A DNA stretch of 49,035 bases from an uncultured Clostridia bacterium (GTDB taxonomy: Bacteria; Bacillota; Clostridia; Christensenellales; Aristaeellaceae): positions 1 to 49,035 of the forward strand of contig CAMMYM010000003.1 in assembly GCA_946527725.1 (NCBI GenBank), given 5' to 3'. A model generated the notes under the pieces. The model worked only from the letters and a program-made list of their open reading frames with translations. It was not told the DNA's origin and ran no database searches. Every line of letters begins with the position of its first letter. Position 1 is the first letter of the stretch. The position numbers and the translations under genes were made by a program. This document shows positions 20,989 to 30,639 of this stretch, piece by piece.

Positions 20989-21951
20989 TTACCTGACGCC
21001 CCGCCATTTCCCGAAGGGGAAAACCACCCTGCGTACATGGCCGACAATCATGCTGCGTTCCACAGCGCCGATGTTGCGGCTGTCATTGGAATTGTTGCGG
21101 TGATCTCCCATCAGGAAATAATAGTCTTCATCGATCGTAAAACTCTTTCCTGCGAGCACGGGAATTATTTCGCCCAGGCTTTCCCCCACGTATTCCCTGC
21201 CGTCGTACGCAATGACAGTGGTTGTTACCGAAGGCCGGCTGTTTCTCGTTTCCTCAGGGTTCCTGCTGAAGATCTTCAGCGTCTTTCCGTTTTCGTCCTT
21301 CGCGACAACCGGCGTACTCTTCCTCGACCAGGTGTCGCCGTTCAGCAGCAGCGACATCATGTTGTCTTCCACGGCCAGGGTCAGGGTATCCCCCTTCTTC
21401 GGCACACGGTACGGTCCGAAGCTGTTGCCGTCGGAAAAATACTTCACCCGGTATTCATCGTTGATCAGTTCTTTTTCTTCTTCTACCTGTTCCCCGTTCA
21501 GGAACAAATAGCCTTCCCGGAGCTCAACAGTATCCCCCGGCATCCCGACAATCCGCTTGACAAAATTCACCGCGCCGCGCGCCGGATAACGGCAGATCAC
21601 CACATCCAGGAGTTTCGGATTCCCGAAGGTAATGCGCGGTGCATCCTGGGCCGCGTTGTCACTCTGCCAGGGCAGGCTCAGCCAGGTGGAGGAATAGTCA
21701 TACTTGCTGACCAGCATGATTTCCTTATCTGCCAGCGTATCGTCCATGGAATCGCCGTCCACCCGTACCGGTTCAAAGATCACGGAACGGATCACCAGCG
21801 CTGCAACCAGCGCGCAGAGAATTGTCAGGACCCAGCTGAGTATTTCCGCACCCACTGATTTCTTTACCTTTTCTTTCTTCTTTTTATTCTCGCCGGCGAT
21901 GTCCTCCGGAACGGAATTTGCCTGCTGTTCCAACTCGCTCATTTTACACAT
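20989..21951 (-). CDS. lepB: signal peptidase I
   Basis: TM then VRVDGDSMDDTL (Ser), VNFVKRIVGMPGD (Lys), YYFLMGDHRNNSNDSR. Confidence 0.93.
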   Translation of the reverse strand: MCKMSELEQQANSVPEDIAGENKKKKEKVKKSVGAEILSWVLTILCALVAALVIRSVIFEPVRVDGDSMDDTLADKEIMLVSKYDYSSTWLSLPWQSDNAAQDAPRITFGNPKLLDVVICRYPARGAVNFVKRIVGMPGDTVELREGYLFLNGEQVEEEKELINDEYRVKYFSDGNSFGPYRVPKKGDTLTLAVEDNMMSLLLNGDTWSRKSTPVVAKDENGKTLKIFSRNPEETRNSRPSVTTTVIAYDGREYVGESLGEIIPVLAGKSFTIDEDYYFLMGDHRNNSNDSRNIGAVERSMIVGHVRRVVFPFGKWRGVR

Positions 21952-22795
21952 TTCCTTTCAGTTTCTCGATTTCCCGCTGTACAGTTTCCTTGTCGACGTA
22001 ATTCAGCGGTGAAAACCGCCCGTCCAGAGCCTTCTCCAGCTTTTCAGCCGCTGCTTTTTTGTCACCTGCCTCCAGGTCGTACCTGCTCAGGAAATACAGG
22101 GTGTCGATCTGGTTCTCCTTGAGTGCCAGCGCCTTGCTGAACCATTCCTTTGCGGCTTCCCTGTCCCCGCGGACACGGTACAGGAACTGGCCCATATTGT
22201 CCAGGCAGATTGAATCTTCCTCGTCATATTCCACGGACGCCCGGATAAACGCTTCCGCTTTCGTGATGCCGGCATTCCATGCCTCTTCGGGGGTCATCAC
22301 GTTTTCCGGAACGTCTTCCGTGCTTTCGGCTTCTTCGCCGTCTCCGTTTTCTGCGGGCTCTTCTGCAGGTGCTTCAGCCTGTGCTTCAGCCAGGGCCTCA
22401 AAATCAGGCTTATTCTTCTGGTCATACTTGTCCACATACATGTATCCGAGCGTCTGGTACAGCAGCCCGTTTTCACCTTTCCGGAACTGTTGCTCCAGCG
22501 TGCTGATACCCTTGTCCAGGTTCCCCAGGCGCAGGCAGCACACGGCATAGTATACCAGCAGGTCTGTCCGCTGTCCCGGTGTCATGCCCGGCGCTTTCTG
22601 GTGTTTCACCAGGAATTCCTTTGCTTTCTGGTACTGTCCGTCCCGGATAATCATCAGAGCATAGGACAGCAGGTAGCGCGGATCATTCAGCCCTTCCGCG
22701 AATGTTTCCTCATACAGCTTCTGTGCTTCCTGTATGTTTCCGTTCTTCTGCAGGCGAACCGCCTTGTTGGCTTTGACCGCTGTCATGAATCCCAT
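21944..22795 (-). CDS. tetratricopeptide-repeat protein
   Basis: TPR-like repeats (ALMIIRDGQYQKAKEFLVKH; AKEWFSKALALKENQIDTLYFLSRYDLEAGDKKAAAEKLEKAL). Confidence 0.75.
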   Translation of the reverse strand: MGFMTAVKANKAVRLQKNGNIQEAQKLYEETFAEGLNDPRYLLSYALMIIRDGQYQKAKEFLVKHQKAPGMTPGQRTDLLVYYAVCCLRLGNLDKGISTLEQQFRKGENGLLYQTLGYMYVDKYDQKNKPDFEALAEAQAEAPAEEPAENGDGEEAESTEDVPENVMTPEEAWNAGITKAEAFIRASVEYDEEDSICLDNMGQFLYRVRGDREAAKEWFSKALALKENQIDTLYFLSRYDLEAGDKKAAAEKLEKALDGRFSPLNYVDKETVQREIEKLKGNV

Positions 22796-23940
22796 GTTTC
22801 TTCCCGCTCCTTCAGCTTTCTCAATAAGCGTTGCCTGCGGTATTGTAACTCATTTTTCTGTTCTTGTACAGTTGGGCCTTCCCGCAGCGACGGCTCGCTG
22901 ACCATGATCATGGCTTTCTCGGTCCATTCCAGTGCGGCGGATAAGTCCCTGCGGACATGCTCTTCATATTTTGCAAGTTCGACATACGGAAGGATCCCGC
23001 CCTTCTTTTCCCGGACCATTTCCCGCCATACTTCCGCCGCCCGTTCACGCTCCCCGCTTCGGCGGTAGCTCATCGCCAGTGCTGCCCCTGCGGAGCCGCC
23101 CATGCGCCCGCGCCGCGCCAGGCGGTAACACTTCCGTGCATGCTCCGTATGGTGGTTTCTCTCAAGCGCCCGTCCCATGGAATAGACATCCTCGCTGAAA
23201 CGGATCTTCTCCGGATGCCGGTACAGGTCTGCCATATGGTTCAGCAGAACGCACAGGGACGCAATGTCCTGTGCGTTGTGCCTGAGCACATCGTCCAGCA
23301 GGGAAATCTGTTTTGTCTTCAGGTAACTGAAGTACCGGGCCGGCACTTCGCTTCCCGGCAGGTCGTCCGTCCGCGGTTTGCCCAGGATAACCTCCTCCAG
23401 CCGTCCCAGGTTGCACCGCCCCAGCCGCAATTTCCACAGGCGGCGGCACATATGCAGCAGGTCGAGATGCGGCAGGTCCAGGCAGCTCCGGTCCATCCGG
23501 TTCATCAGGAGCCGGCTTTCCAGCAGCGGCACATCAAATGTCGTGCCGTTGAATGTGCACAGTACATCAAACTTCCTGAGCCCGGCAGCCACATGTTTCA
23601 GCAGGAACGGCTCTTCCGGGTAATCGCGCATCAGGAACTGGTGCACTTCAAATCCGTTGTCCGTCAGGTATCCCATACCAACAAGAAAAGCCACGGTTCC
23701 GCTCCCCCCCAGTCCCGTGGTTTCCGTATCGAGGTAAAGAATCCGCCGGGGATCAAGACCGTCCGGCAGTTCCCTGTCGCTCATCAGGCGCAGTGTCCCG
23801 GCAGTAAGGTCATATGCCCCCGGAAACTCTTCCTTGTCCCGGTACACCGCAAAATGCCGGCAGTCCGTATACACCTCCGCCGGCCTGTCCTTTTTCACCT
23901 CACTGCCGCCTACCGCGCGCAGCTTGTCAAGCAGGTTCAT
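22783..23940 (-). CDS. mrfB: YprB/MrfB-like DEDD exonuclease with C-terminal TPR
   Basis: ILYLDTETTGLGGSGTVAFLVGMGY, FNGTTFDVPLLESR, RHNAQDIASLCVLL; next to and overlapping mrfA. Confidence 0.85.
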   Translation of the reverse strand: MNLLDKLRAVGGSEVKKDRPAEVYTDCRHFAVYRDKEEFPGAYDLTAGTLRLMSDRELPDGLDPRRILYLDTETTGLGGSGTVAFLVGMGYLTDNGFEVHQFLMRDYPEEPFLLKHVAAGLRKFDVLCTFNGTTFDVPLLESRLLMNRMDRSCLDLPHLDLLHMCRRLWKLRLGRCNLGRLEEVILGKPRTDDLPGSEVPARYFSYLKTKQISLLDDVLRHNAQDIASLCVLLNHMADLYRHPEKIRFSEDVYSMGRALERNHHTEHARKCYRLARRGRMGGSAGAALAMSYRRSGERERAAEVWREMVREKKGGILPYVELAKYEEHVRRDLSAALEWTEKAMIMVSEPSLREGPTVQEQKNELQYRRQRLLRKLKEREETWDS

Positions 23941-26207
23941 TTCAGGAGCTCCTTCAGCAGCCGCACCGCTGTTTTCTTCCCGTCCTCACCGATTTCACCG
24001 ACCGGGCCGACGCAGGAAGGACATCCCTGTTCACACGGACAGTCCTCTGCCACCTGCAGCGCTTTTTCGAGCAGCAGGGTGCGCATGCTGAATGCCTTGT
24101 GCGCCAGTCCGATCCCTCCCGGGCAGTTGTCATAAATGATGACGGTCGGCTTATCGGTAATCGGGCTGCGCACCTGGTAAACAACCGCTACGTCCTGCGG
24201 CGCGCACATCAGGTACAGCGGGCAGACGATCCTCAGCAGGTTTGCAATCCCCATCATGCCGTTCTTCAGCCGGTCGCCGGCGATCCTGTCAGCCAGCTCA
24301 TCCGGCAGGGTCCACCACATGGCAGTGGTATGCATATCCGTTTCCGGCAGTCGTACATGGCCGAATCCCAGTGTCTCGTGGGTATCAAACCTGATCTTTT
24401 TAAACATGGTCACCAGGGCAGTTACTTTGATCTCCCCCAGCCCCGCCTGCGCCGTACCGGCAAAAGGTTCCTCCCGCTCAACATCCAGCAGGCTCAGGGA
24501 AATGTTCAGGTCTGCATCCGTGTAATACCCGACATCCACGCTGCGAATAAAGGCTTTGCAGGCGTCGAAATCCAGTTTTTCCACCTGGAACTGGCGCCCT
24601 TCGTGCATGTAAATGGCATTCTCATGCAGAAGCATCGGCGCGGTGAAACGGTCCATTTCCCCGACCACACGGTGGTTCGCCGGATCTGTAATATCGATAA
24701 TAATGAAGTTTTCCTCCGCAGCAGAGCGCAGTGAGATCTCGCTTGCCGGGAAATTCTCCGCAGACCAATGGTATTTTCCGTCTGCCTCGTGCAGGATTCC
24801 CTGTTCGCTGAGGTATTCCAGCAGTTCGCCCGTTCCCGGTGAATTGCCGAAGCTGTCCCCGTCCGCAAAAGGAAGCTCAAAGGCAGCACATTTGAAATGG
24901 CTCAGCAGGACATACAGATTGTCCGGATTAAGCAGTGCGTTCTCCGGGCTTTTTTTCAGCAGGTAATCCGGATGGTTGACGATATACTGGTCAATCGCCG
25001 CAGATGAAGCGATAAAGAATACAATACTTGTTCCCTGCCTGCGGCCTGCGCGGCCGGCCTGCTGCCAGGCACTGGCAATTGTTCCGGGATACCCGCAGAT
25101 TACGCATGCGTCCAGTGCGCCGATGTCAATGCCCAATTCCAGGGCGTTTGTGGAAACCACAGCGTCCACCTGTCCGTTGCGCAGGCCGCGTTCAATCTCC
25201 CGCCGCTCACCCGGCAGGTATCCGCCCCTGTATCCGCGTACCCTGCCTGCATTTCCCAGCGGATCGCGCACCAGGTCCTTCAGGTATTTTGTCAGCACTT
25301 CAACTGTCAGCCGGGAACGTGCGAAAGTAATGGCCTGGATGCCGTTCTTCAGCAGCATCCCGGAAATCGACCGCGTAATCGGAATGGATCCTTTGCGGAT
25401 GCCGAGCTGCCGGTTGACCACCGGGGGATTGTAAAACACAAAGTGTTTTTCACCCATCGGGGCGCCGTTCTCGTCAACCAGCGTTACCGGACGCCCGATC
25501 AGCGTTTCCGCCAGTTCCTTCGGATTGGCAATGGTTGCGCTGCACAGGATGAACTGCGGATGGCTTCCGTAGAATTCACAAAGCCGCAGCAGGCGCCGCA
25601 GGACGTTCGCAAGGTTGCTTCCGAAAACGCCGCGATAGGTATGGATCTCGTCAATCACGATATACTGCAGGTTTTCGAACAGTTTGACCCACTTTGTGTG
25701 ATGCGGCAGAATACCCGAATGCAGCATGTCCGGATTGGTTACAACGATATGCCCTGCCTGCCTTACGGCTTTGCGCGCAGCAGCCGGGGTATCCCCGTCG
25801 TACGTATATGTCTTGATATCGACACCCATCTCCTCAATCATGTCGTACAGTTCGCTGACCTGATCAGCGGAGAGGGCTTTTGTCGGGAACAGGTACAGGG
25901 CACGCGCATCCTCGTTTTTCAGGATCGCGCTGAGCACCGGAAGGTTATAGCACATGGTCTTCCCGGAAGCAGTCGGCGTAACGACCGTTACGTCTTCCCC
26001 GCGGGCGGTGGCCTCAAGGCTCTGCACCTGGTGTATGTACAGTTCGTGGATCCCGCGCCTTTCCAGCGCCGGTTTCAGGCGCGGATCAAGGCAGGAAGGA
26101 AAGGGAGCGGTGCGTGCCCTGCGTGCGGGAAGCACCTCCCACCGGGTCACATCCTTCATGAATATATGATCGTGCCGGAGCTGGTCCGCCAGCTGCGTTA
26201 CATTCAT
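23937..26207 (-). CDS. mrfA: YprA/MrfA-like DEXH-box helicase (DUF1998 C-terminal)
   Basis: TPTASGKTMCYNLPVL, VIDEIHTYRGVFGSNLANVLRRL, QQAGRAGRRQG, C-terminal CPCEQGCPSCVGP. Confidence 0.9.
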   Translation of the reverse strand: MNVTQLADQLRHDHIFMKDVTRWEVLPARRARTAPFPSCLDPRLKPALERRGIHELYIHQVQSLEATARGEDVTVVTPTASGKTMCYNLPVLSAILKNEDARALYLFPTKALSADQVSELYDMIEEMGVDIKTYTYDGDTPAAARKAVRQAGHIVVTNPDMLHSGILPHHTKWVKLFENLQYIVIDEIHTYRGVFGSNLANVLRRLLRLCEFYGSHPQFILCSATIANPKELAETLIGRPVTLVDENGAPMGEKHFVFYNPPVVNRQLGIRKGSIPITRSISGMLLKNGIQAITFARSRLTVEVLTKYLKDLVRDPLGNAGRVRGYRGGYLPGERREIERGLRNGQVDAVVSTNALELGIDIGALDACVICGYPGTIASAWQQAGRAGRRQGTSIVFFIASSAAIDQYIVNHPDYLLKKSPENALLNPDNLYVLLSHFKCAAFELPFADGDSFGNSPGTGELLEYLSEQGILHEADGKYHWSAENFPASEISLRSAAEENFIIIDITDPANHRVVGEMDRFTAPMLLHENAIYMHEGRQFQVEKLDFDACKAFIRSVDVGYYTDADLNISLSLLDVEREEPFAGTAQAGLGEIKVTALVTMFKKIRFDTHETLGFGHVRLPETDMHTTAMWWTLPDELADRIAGDRLKNGMMGIANLLRIVCPLYLMCAPQDVAVVYQVRSPITDKPTVIIYDNCPGGIGLAHKAFSMRTLLLEKALQVAEDCPCEQGCPSCVGPVGEIGEDGKKTAVRLLKELLK

Positions 26208-26309
26208 GCTTACTACCCCTTTCCCCCGTATGCGCCGTGCCGGGTCCTCCCCGTTTCCCCGTGAACAGCACAGGACGTTTTTCGGAAAAACACGAACCGC
26301 TGATAATCC

Positions 26310-26338
26310 ATTATAGGTTTATCAGTTGCCCTTTTCAA
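26310..26338 (-). promoter_or_regulatory. mrfA operon promoter
   Basis: Minus strand TTGAAA-17-TATAAT. Confidence 0.6.
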
Positions 26339-26514
26339 GCGAACAAACGAATTTCCAGAATTTGCCTGCAACGCGACGCCGTCATATGCAGGCGCAGAGC
26401 AGAATACGGTATTCCCGCTCCCGTGAACGGCCAGATTGCCAAACCGTCCATGAAATCCGGTCCGGAAAACGGAGGGCCGGAAAAGGAAAGCCGGGAAACT
26501 TCTTCCCATGATAA

Positions 26515-26538
26515 AAGAGGCTGCAGCTGCAGCCTCTT
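26515..26538 (-). terminator. terminator after metI
   Basis: Perfect palindrome AAGAGGCTGCAGCTGCAGCCTCTT, flanked by A/T runs. Confidence 0.6.
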
Positions 26539-26560
26539 AAGAATTTCCGCTGGTCACAGG

Positions 26561-27271
26561 TCACTTCTCTTTGAGCCGCTTGTCGCTCTGCCTCGCCAGC
26601 CACGTCCCGAAGGACTGTATCACCTGGGTAATAATCACCAGAACAATCACCGCCAGGTACAGCACCGCGAAACGGTACCGCTGATAACCGTAGGAAAGGG
26701 CAAGCTTTCCCAGTCCGCCTCCGCCAACAGCTCCTGACATCGCCGTATAGCCCATGATGGTCGTAATCGCCAGCGTGAAATTGGTAATCAGGCTCGGTAC
26801 GCTCTCCGGCAGCATAACCCGCGTCACGATCTGCCAGGTGGAAGCACCCATGGACTGGGCTGCTTCAATGATGTTCGGGTTCACCTCCCGCAAACTGCTT
26901 TCCACAAGCCGGGCGATAAACGGAAATGCTGCCACCGTCAGCGGGACAATGGATGCCACCGTGCCCACCGAAGTACCGACAATCGCCCGTGTCAGCGGGA
27001 TGATCATCACCATCAGGATGATGAACGGTACAGAGCGCAGCAGGTTGATCATAACGTTCAGGAAACTCATGACAGGCGCCGGCAGCGGCCGGATGCCCTT
27101 TTGTTCCCCGGTCACCAGCAGTACACCGAGCGGCAGGCCGATGACGATGGCAAAAAAAGTCGCAAGGAGCGTTGAGTACAGCGTTTCCCAGATGGCAAAA
27201 GGGAATTCATTCAGCAGGCAGTCCCATGCTTCCTGCAGTTTCTCGGGCGTAAAGGCGCTCGCAAAATTCAT
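26561..27271 (-). CDS. metI: methionine-type ABC transporter permease
   Basis: ETLYSTLLATFFAIVIGLPLGVLL..., EAAQSMGASTWQIVTRVMLPESVPSL EAA-loop; overlaps metN. Confidence 0.9.
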   Translation of the reverse strand: MNFASAFTPEKLQEAWDCLLNEFPFAIWETLYSTLLATFFAIVIGLPLGVLLVTGEQKGIRPLPAPVMSFLNVMINLLRSVPFIILMVMIIPLTRAIVGTSVGTVASIVPLTVAAFPFIARLVESSLREVNPNIIEAAQSMGASTWQIVTRVMLPESVPSLITNFTLAITTIMGYTAMSGAVGGGGLGKLALSYGYQRYRFAVLYLAVIVLVIITQVIQSFGTWLARQSDKRLKEK

Positions 27272-28290
27272 TTCTCCGCCTCCTCTGCTTTATACTCAGC
27301 CTCCACCTGTACGGTAATATCCGGAATCCTGCTCAGGTATCCGACTGCCTTCGCCAGATCTTCCGGCCCTCCCGGAATATCCAGAAGCATATACCCGTAT
27401 GCGCGGTCACCTACCGAACGCGTGGAAGCGCCGAGAATGCTGGCTGCGATGCCGCAGTCGATCGCCATCCTGGCAATCAGCGGTTCTGTGACCGCACCGT
27501 TGAACATTACGCGCAGGCGCTGCCCGCCCTTGGAAAAGAGCATAACGCCTTCTGTCATCTCCGGATAGATCAGGCTGCGGGTCGCATTCGTCCGCGGATT
27601 GGAGAAAACTTCACTCACTTCGCCTTCTTCCACAACCTCCCCGTTTTCCAGGATTGCCACACGGTTGCAGATTTCCTGTACAACGCTCATCTGGTGCGTG
27701 ATCACGATCACTGTGATCCCCATCTTCCGGTTGATCTCCCGGATCAGTTCCAGGATTGCATGCGTCGTTTTCGGATCCAGCGCAGATGTCGCCTCATCAC
27801 ACAGCAGTACTTCCGGTTCCGTGGCCAGGGCGCGTGCGATGGCGACGCGCTGCTGCTGCCCCCCGGAGAGCTGTGCCGGATAGGAATTCGCCTTGTTCGG
27901 CAGTTCCACTGTTTCCAGCAGTTCCATAGCCCGTGCCTTTGCCTGCGCAGCAGGCACCCGTGCGAGCCTCAGCGGCAGCATGATGTTTTCCAGGCATGTG
28001 CGCTGCATCAGCAGGTTGAAGCTCTGGAAAATCATCGTAATCCTGCGGCGAACCTTCTGGATCTCCTTCTTGTCCAGCGTCCCGAGGTCCACCCCGTCCA
28101 GCAGCACAGTGCCTTCCGTCGGCCGTTCAAGCATGTTGATGCAGCGGACAAGGGTGCTTTTCCCGGCCCCGCTCATACCGATAATGCCATAGATATCCCC
28201 ATTGTTGATGGTCAGGTTAATATGCTTGAGCGCGTCCACCGGGCCATCCGTGGTTGTGAACAGCTTGGACAGGTTGCGTAATTCGATCAT
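27268..28290 (-). CDS. metN: methionine-type ABC transporter ATP-binding protein with C-terminal NIL domain
   Basis: GMSGAGKSTLVRCINMLERPTEG, LSGGQQQRVAIARAL, C-terminal NIL-like GGQRLRVMFNGAVTEPLIARMA; start MIELRNLSK. Confidence 0.93.
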   Translation of the reverse strand: MIELRNLSKLFTTTDGPVDALKHINLTINNGDIYGIIGMSGAGKSTLVRCINMLERPTEGTVLLDGVDLGTLDKKEIQKVRRRITMIFQSFNLLMQRTCLENIMLPLRLARVPAAQAKARAMELLETVELPNKANSYPAQLSGGQQQRVAIARALATEPEVLLCDEATSALDPKTTHAILELIREINRKMGITVIVITHQMSVVQEICNRVAILENGEVVEEGEVSEVFSNPRTNATRSLIYPEMTEGVMLFSKGGQRLRVMFNGAVTEPLIARMAIDCGIAASILGASTRSVGDRAYGYMLLDIPGGPEDLAKAVGYLSRIPDITVQVEAEYKAEEAEK

Positions 28291-28354
28291 TACTGGTTCC
28301 TCCGGGATGTGAGCTTTCCCCATTATATCCGAAATGGATTTCTCAGGCAATGAA

Positions 28355-28378
28355 AAATCCGGGCCAAAGCCCGGATTT
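28355..28378 (-). terminator. terminator between metQ and metN
   Basis: AAATCCGGGC-CAAA-GCCCGGATTT; minus strand followed by TTTTT. Confidence 0.7.
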
Positions 28379-28395
28379 ACGGACGAACCTGAATC

Positions 28396-29268
28396 TTATT
28401 TCTTCAGGCCCAGTGCAGCCAGGTCAGCCTGCTTGCCGGCGTAAATGCCCATGGGCTCCACGTGCACACCCGCGATGGTAACCAGCTTGGTTTTATTCTG
28501 CGCATTAAAATCATCCTGGTAGGGCTGGTGTGCAAAATAGTTCGCAAATACGTCGCCCGCGTCCACCATGGTGTTCGGGGTTACGTAGTCATCGACCACG
28601 ACGATCTCCAGGGTAATGTCCTTTTCAGCCAGGATCTTCTTGGCAACTTCCAGCACGTAGGAATGGGGATCGAGCGTGCAGGCGATCTTGATGGTCTGTC
28701 CGGCCAGGGCCGCATAATCCACGGAAGCGTCAAAGCCGTCGGTGGGATTGTCGATGGTGGCGATGGCAGAGCCGTCCTGGTATTTTTCCGCAAAGTAATC
28801 AACAACCTGCTGGCTCAGCACAGCGGCTGCCAGGGCTTTCGCCATGTCGCTGTCCTTGTTCGCTTCGTTCACACACACAACATTTACATAGGGAGACTTG
28901 GAATCTTCATACAGCAGCGCTTTGCCCAGGCCGGCAGCCAGTGCATAGTTGCCGTTGATGATACCGTAATCAGCGTCCTTCAGCACATTGGGCACCATGG
29001 CAGCTTCAACTTCGTTGAACTCGATACCGAGCTTGTTCTCAACGATGTCCGCTTTGGTGGCAGTAATGCCGCTGCCGTCCTTCAGCTTGATCAGCCCCTG
29101 CGCCTGCAGCAGCAGCAGCGCACGGCCTTCGTTGGTCGCGTCATTGGGCAGCGCAACGGTGATTTTCTGCTGTTTCTTTCCGCCGATCACGCCGGTAAGG
29201 AGCAGCACAGCCAGCACGATCACAATCAGCGCGGCGATCGCTGCAATCAGTGTTTTCTTATTCTTCAT
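28396..29268 (-). CDS. metQ: MetQ/NlpA-family substrate-binding protein (no lipobox Cys)
   Basis: KITVALPNDATNEGRALLLLQAQGLIKLKDG, PNVLKDADYGIINGNYALAAGL; N-terminal TM without lipobox Cys. Confidence 0.88.
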   Translation of the reverse strand: MKNKKTLIAAIAALIVIVLAVLLLTGVIGGKKQQKITVALPNDATNEGRALLLLQAQGLIKLKDGSGITATKADIVENKLGIEFNEVEAAMVPNVLKDADYGIINGNYALAAGLGKALLYEDSKSPYVNVVCVNEANKDSDMAKALAAAVLSQQVVDYFAEKYQDGSAIATIDNPTDGFDASVDYAALAGQTIKIACTLDPHSYVLEVAKKILAEKDITLEIVVVDDYVTPNTMVDAGDVFANYFAHQPYQDDFNAQNKTKLVTIAGVHVEPMGIYAGKQADLAALGLKK

Positions 29269-29319
29269 ATCCTTTTCCCTCTCTTTCTTCCTGCTTCTTC
29301 CGAAGAAGTAAACACGCGA

Positions 29320-29348
29320 ATTATAGTAAAACACGTCCTTCCTGTCAA
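29320..29348 (-). promoter_or_regulatory. full-consensus sigma70 promoter for metQ
   Basis: Minus strand TTGACA-17-TATAAT about 50 nt upstream of metQ start. Confidence 0.75.
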
Positions 29349-29483
29349 ATGCTGTCATGGCAGTTTTCCCGGGATTTCGCCGCAAACAGCCCTGTCCTCA
29401 TGTCTTTCCGTTGTTTTCTTGGCATAAACGGCATATATATTCCCGGCAATCCGGGTTCCGTAATCAACAGATCATCCGGCAGC

Positions 29484-29519
29484 GAAAAAAAGCAGGAACA
29501 TGTTCCGGCATGTTCCTGC
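29484..29519 (-). terminator. terminator of the hypothetical secreted protein gene
   Basis: GCAGGAACATG...CATGTTCCTGC followed on minus strand by a T-run. Confidence 0.7.
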
Positions 29520-29542
29520 GGAGGCGGTATATCAGCCGTCCG

Positions 29543-30370
29543 TTAACCGTTTCCGTTTAAGGTCGTATCATAGATAAGATCTTCGACGATTCCGGTTTCG
29601 GCATCAATAAAAACGATATACTGGCCGTCTTTCTCCGTCCACTCGGGAAAGCCGGAACCATCGTCCTTCTGGCAGAGGGAAAGCAACGCCTGGTAAATCA
29701 GTTTGCCGCCTTCCTCGACATACATGAAATCCGGTTCCATATCATTCAGGGTTAACAGTGCTGCCTGCTCTTCATTCAGTGCATAGATTTCCCGCACTGC
29801 CTCCAGGGCGCTCTGTCCCATCGCTTCAGGAGTAATTTTGCCTCTTTCCGCGATGATTTCCGGATCTGCAGGATGTTCCGGAAGCATGTACAGCCCTGTA
29901 TCCTCATGGAAATAATAGTCCGGGTCCTCCTGCCGGGCGACAGCCGTTGCCAGGGGGAAATAGGAATAATAACCGTTGTCCCTGATTGAAATCCTGACCA
30001 TATCTTTCAGCTGGACATAATTCCATGCTTCGGCAGCAAATCCCCCGTCTGTGTTTTTTCCTTCATTGCTCCAGGAGGCTGTTGCCCCTTCCCCGCTGAC
30101 AGTAGCTGTGTATGTTCCAAGGACATAGTAGAAATCGCTGTCTCCTGACAGCGTCAGGGTCAGGGAACCGTCTTCATGTTCCTCAACCGTTCTGGCAAAA
30201 AAAGTATACATGGCCGGCTCCAGCTGGTATTTCTCCTCAATTGCGTGCTCTGCCTGCTTGATCTTCATGCAGCGTTCCGAATAAACAACCTCCCCGGCAA
30301 GCGCCGTGTTCAGCATCAGGGCAACAATGAAAACCGTAAAGAATAATGTCCTGGTAATATGTTTCATCAT
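29543..30370 (-). CDS. secreted hypothetical protein
   Basis: Signal peptide MMKHITRTLFFTVFIVALMLNTALAGE; no confident family. Confidence 0.6.
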   Translation of the reverse strand: MMKHITRTLFFTVFIVALMLNTALAGEVVYSERCMKIKQAEHAIEEKYQLEPAMYTFFARTVEEHEDGSLTLTLSGDSDFYYVLGTYTATVSGEGATASWSNEGKNTDGGFAAEAWNYVQLKDMVRISIRDNGYYSYFPLATAVARQEDPDYYFHEDTGLYMLPEHPADPEIIAERGKITPEAMGQSALEAVREIYALNEEQAALLTLNDMEPDFMYVEEGGKLIYQALLSLCQKDDGSGFPEWTEKDGQYIVFIDAETGIVEDLIYDTTLNGNG

Positions 30371-30557
30371 CTTTCCTCCTAACGTGTGTATCGAGCAATT
30401 GCCTTACCAATATATCAGACGAATCCGGCAGCCGTTTTCTTTCATCAGCCGTGAATCTTTTTCCTGTTCGGATTTCAGCTGTGTAATGCCGGCTGTGCCG
30501 GACGGAAGCGGCAGTTCTTGCCCGGAATTGACTTTTCGAAAAATCGTTCGGAAAAGC

Positions 30558-30618
30558 TTGACAACCCGCTGAAAGGAGCGTATGATACAGATAACAATTA
30601 AACAATTGTTTAATTGTT
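30558..30618 (+). promoter_or_regulatory. TTGACA-17-TATGAT promoter with 26-bp palindromic operator (ArsR/SmtB-type)
   Basis: TTGACA 30558-30563, TATGAT 30581-30586; perfect palindrome AACAATTAAACAATTGTTTAATTGTT 30593-30618. Confidence 0.75.
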
Positions 30619-30639
30619 GAAAAGAAAGGAGCGATTCCT

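Noticed and set aside
22957-24135. 392-aa plus-strand ORF
   Set aside because: Antisense to mrfB/mrfA; no domain and no ribosome-binding context.
26280-26360. Possible SOS (LexA) box upstream of mrfA (CGAACAAACGAAT, CGAACCGCTGATAA)
   Set aside because: The second half-site does not match CGAAC-N4-GTTCG.
26213-26509. 98-aa minus-strand ORF in the spacer upstream of mrfA
   Set aside because: No family resemblance, and the predicted mrfA promoter lies inside it; treated as non-coding.
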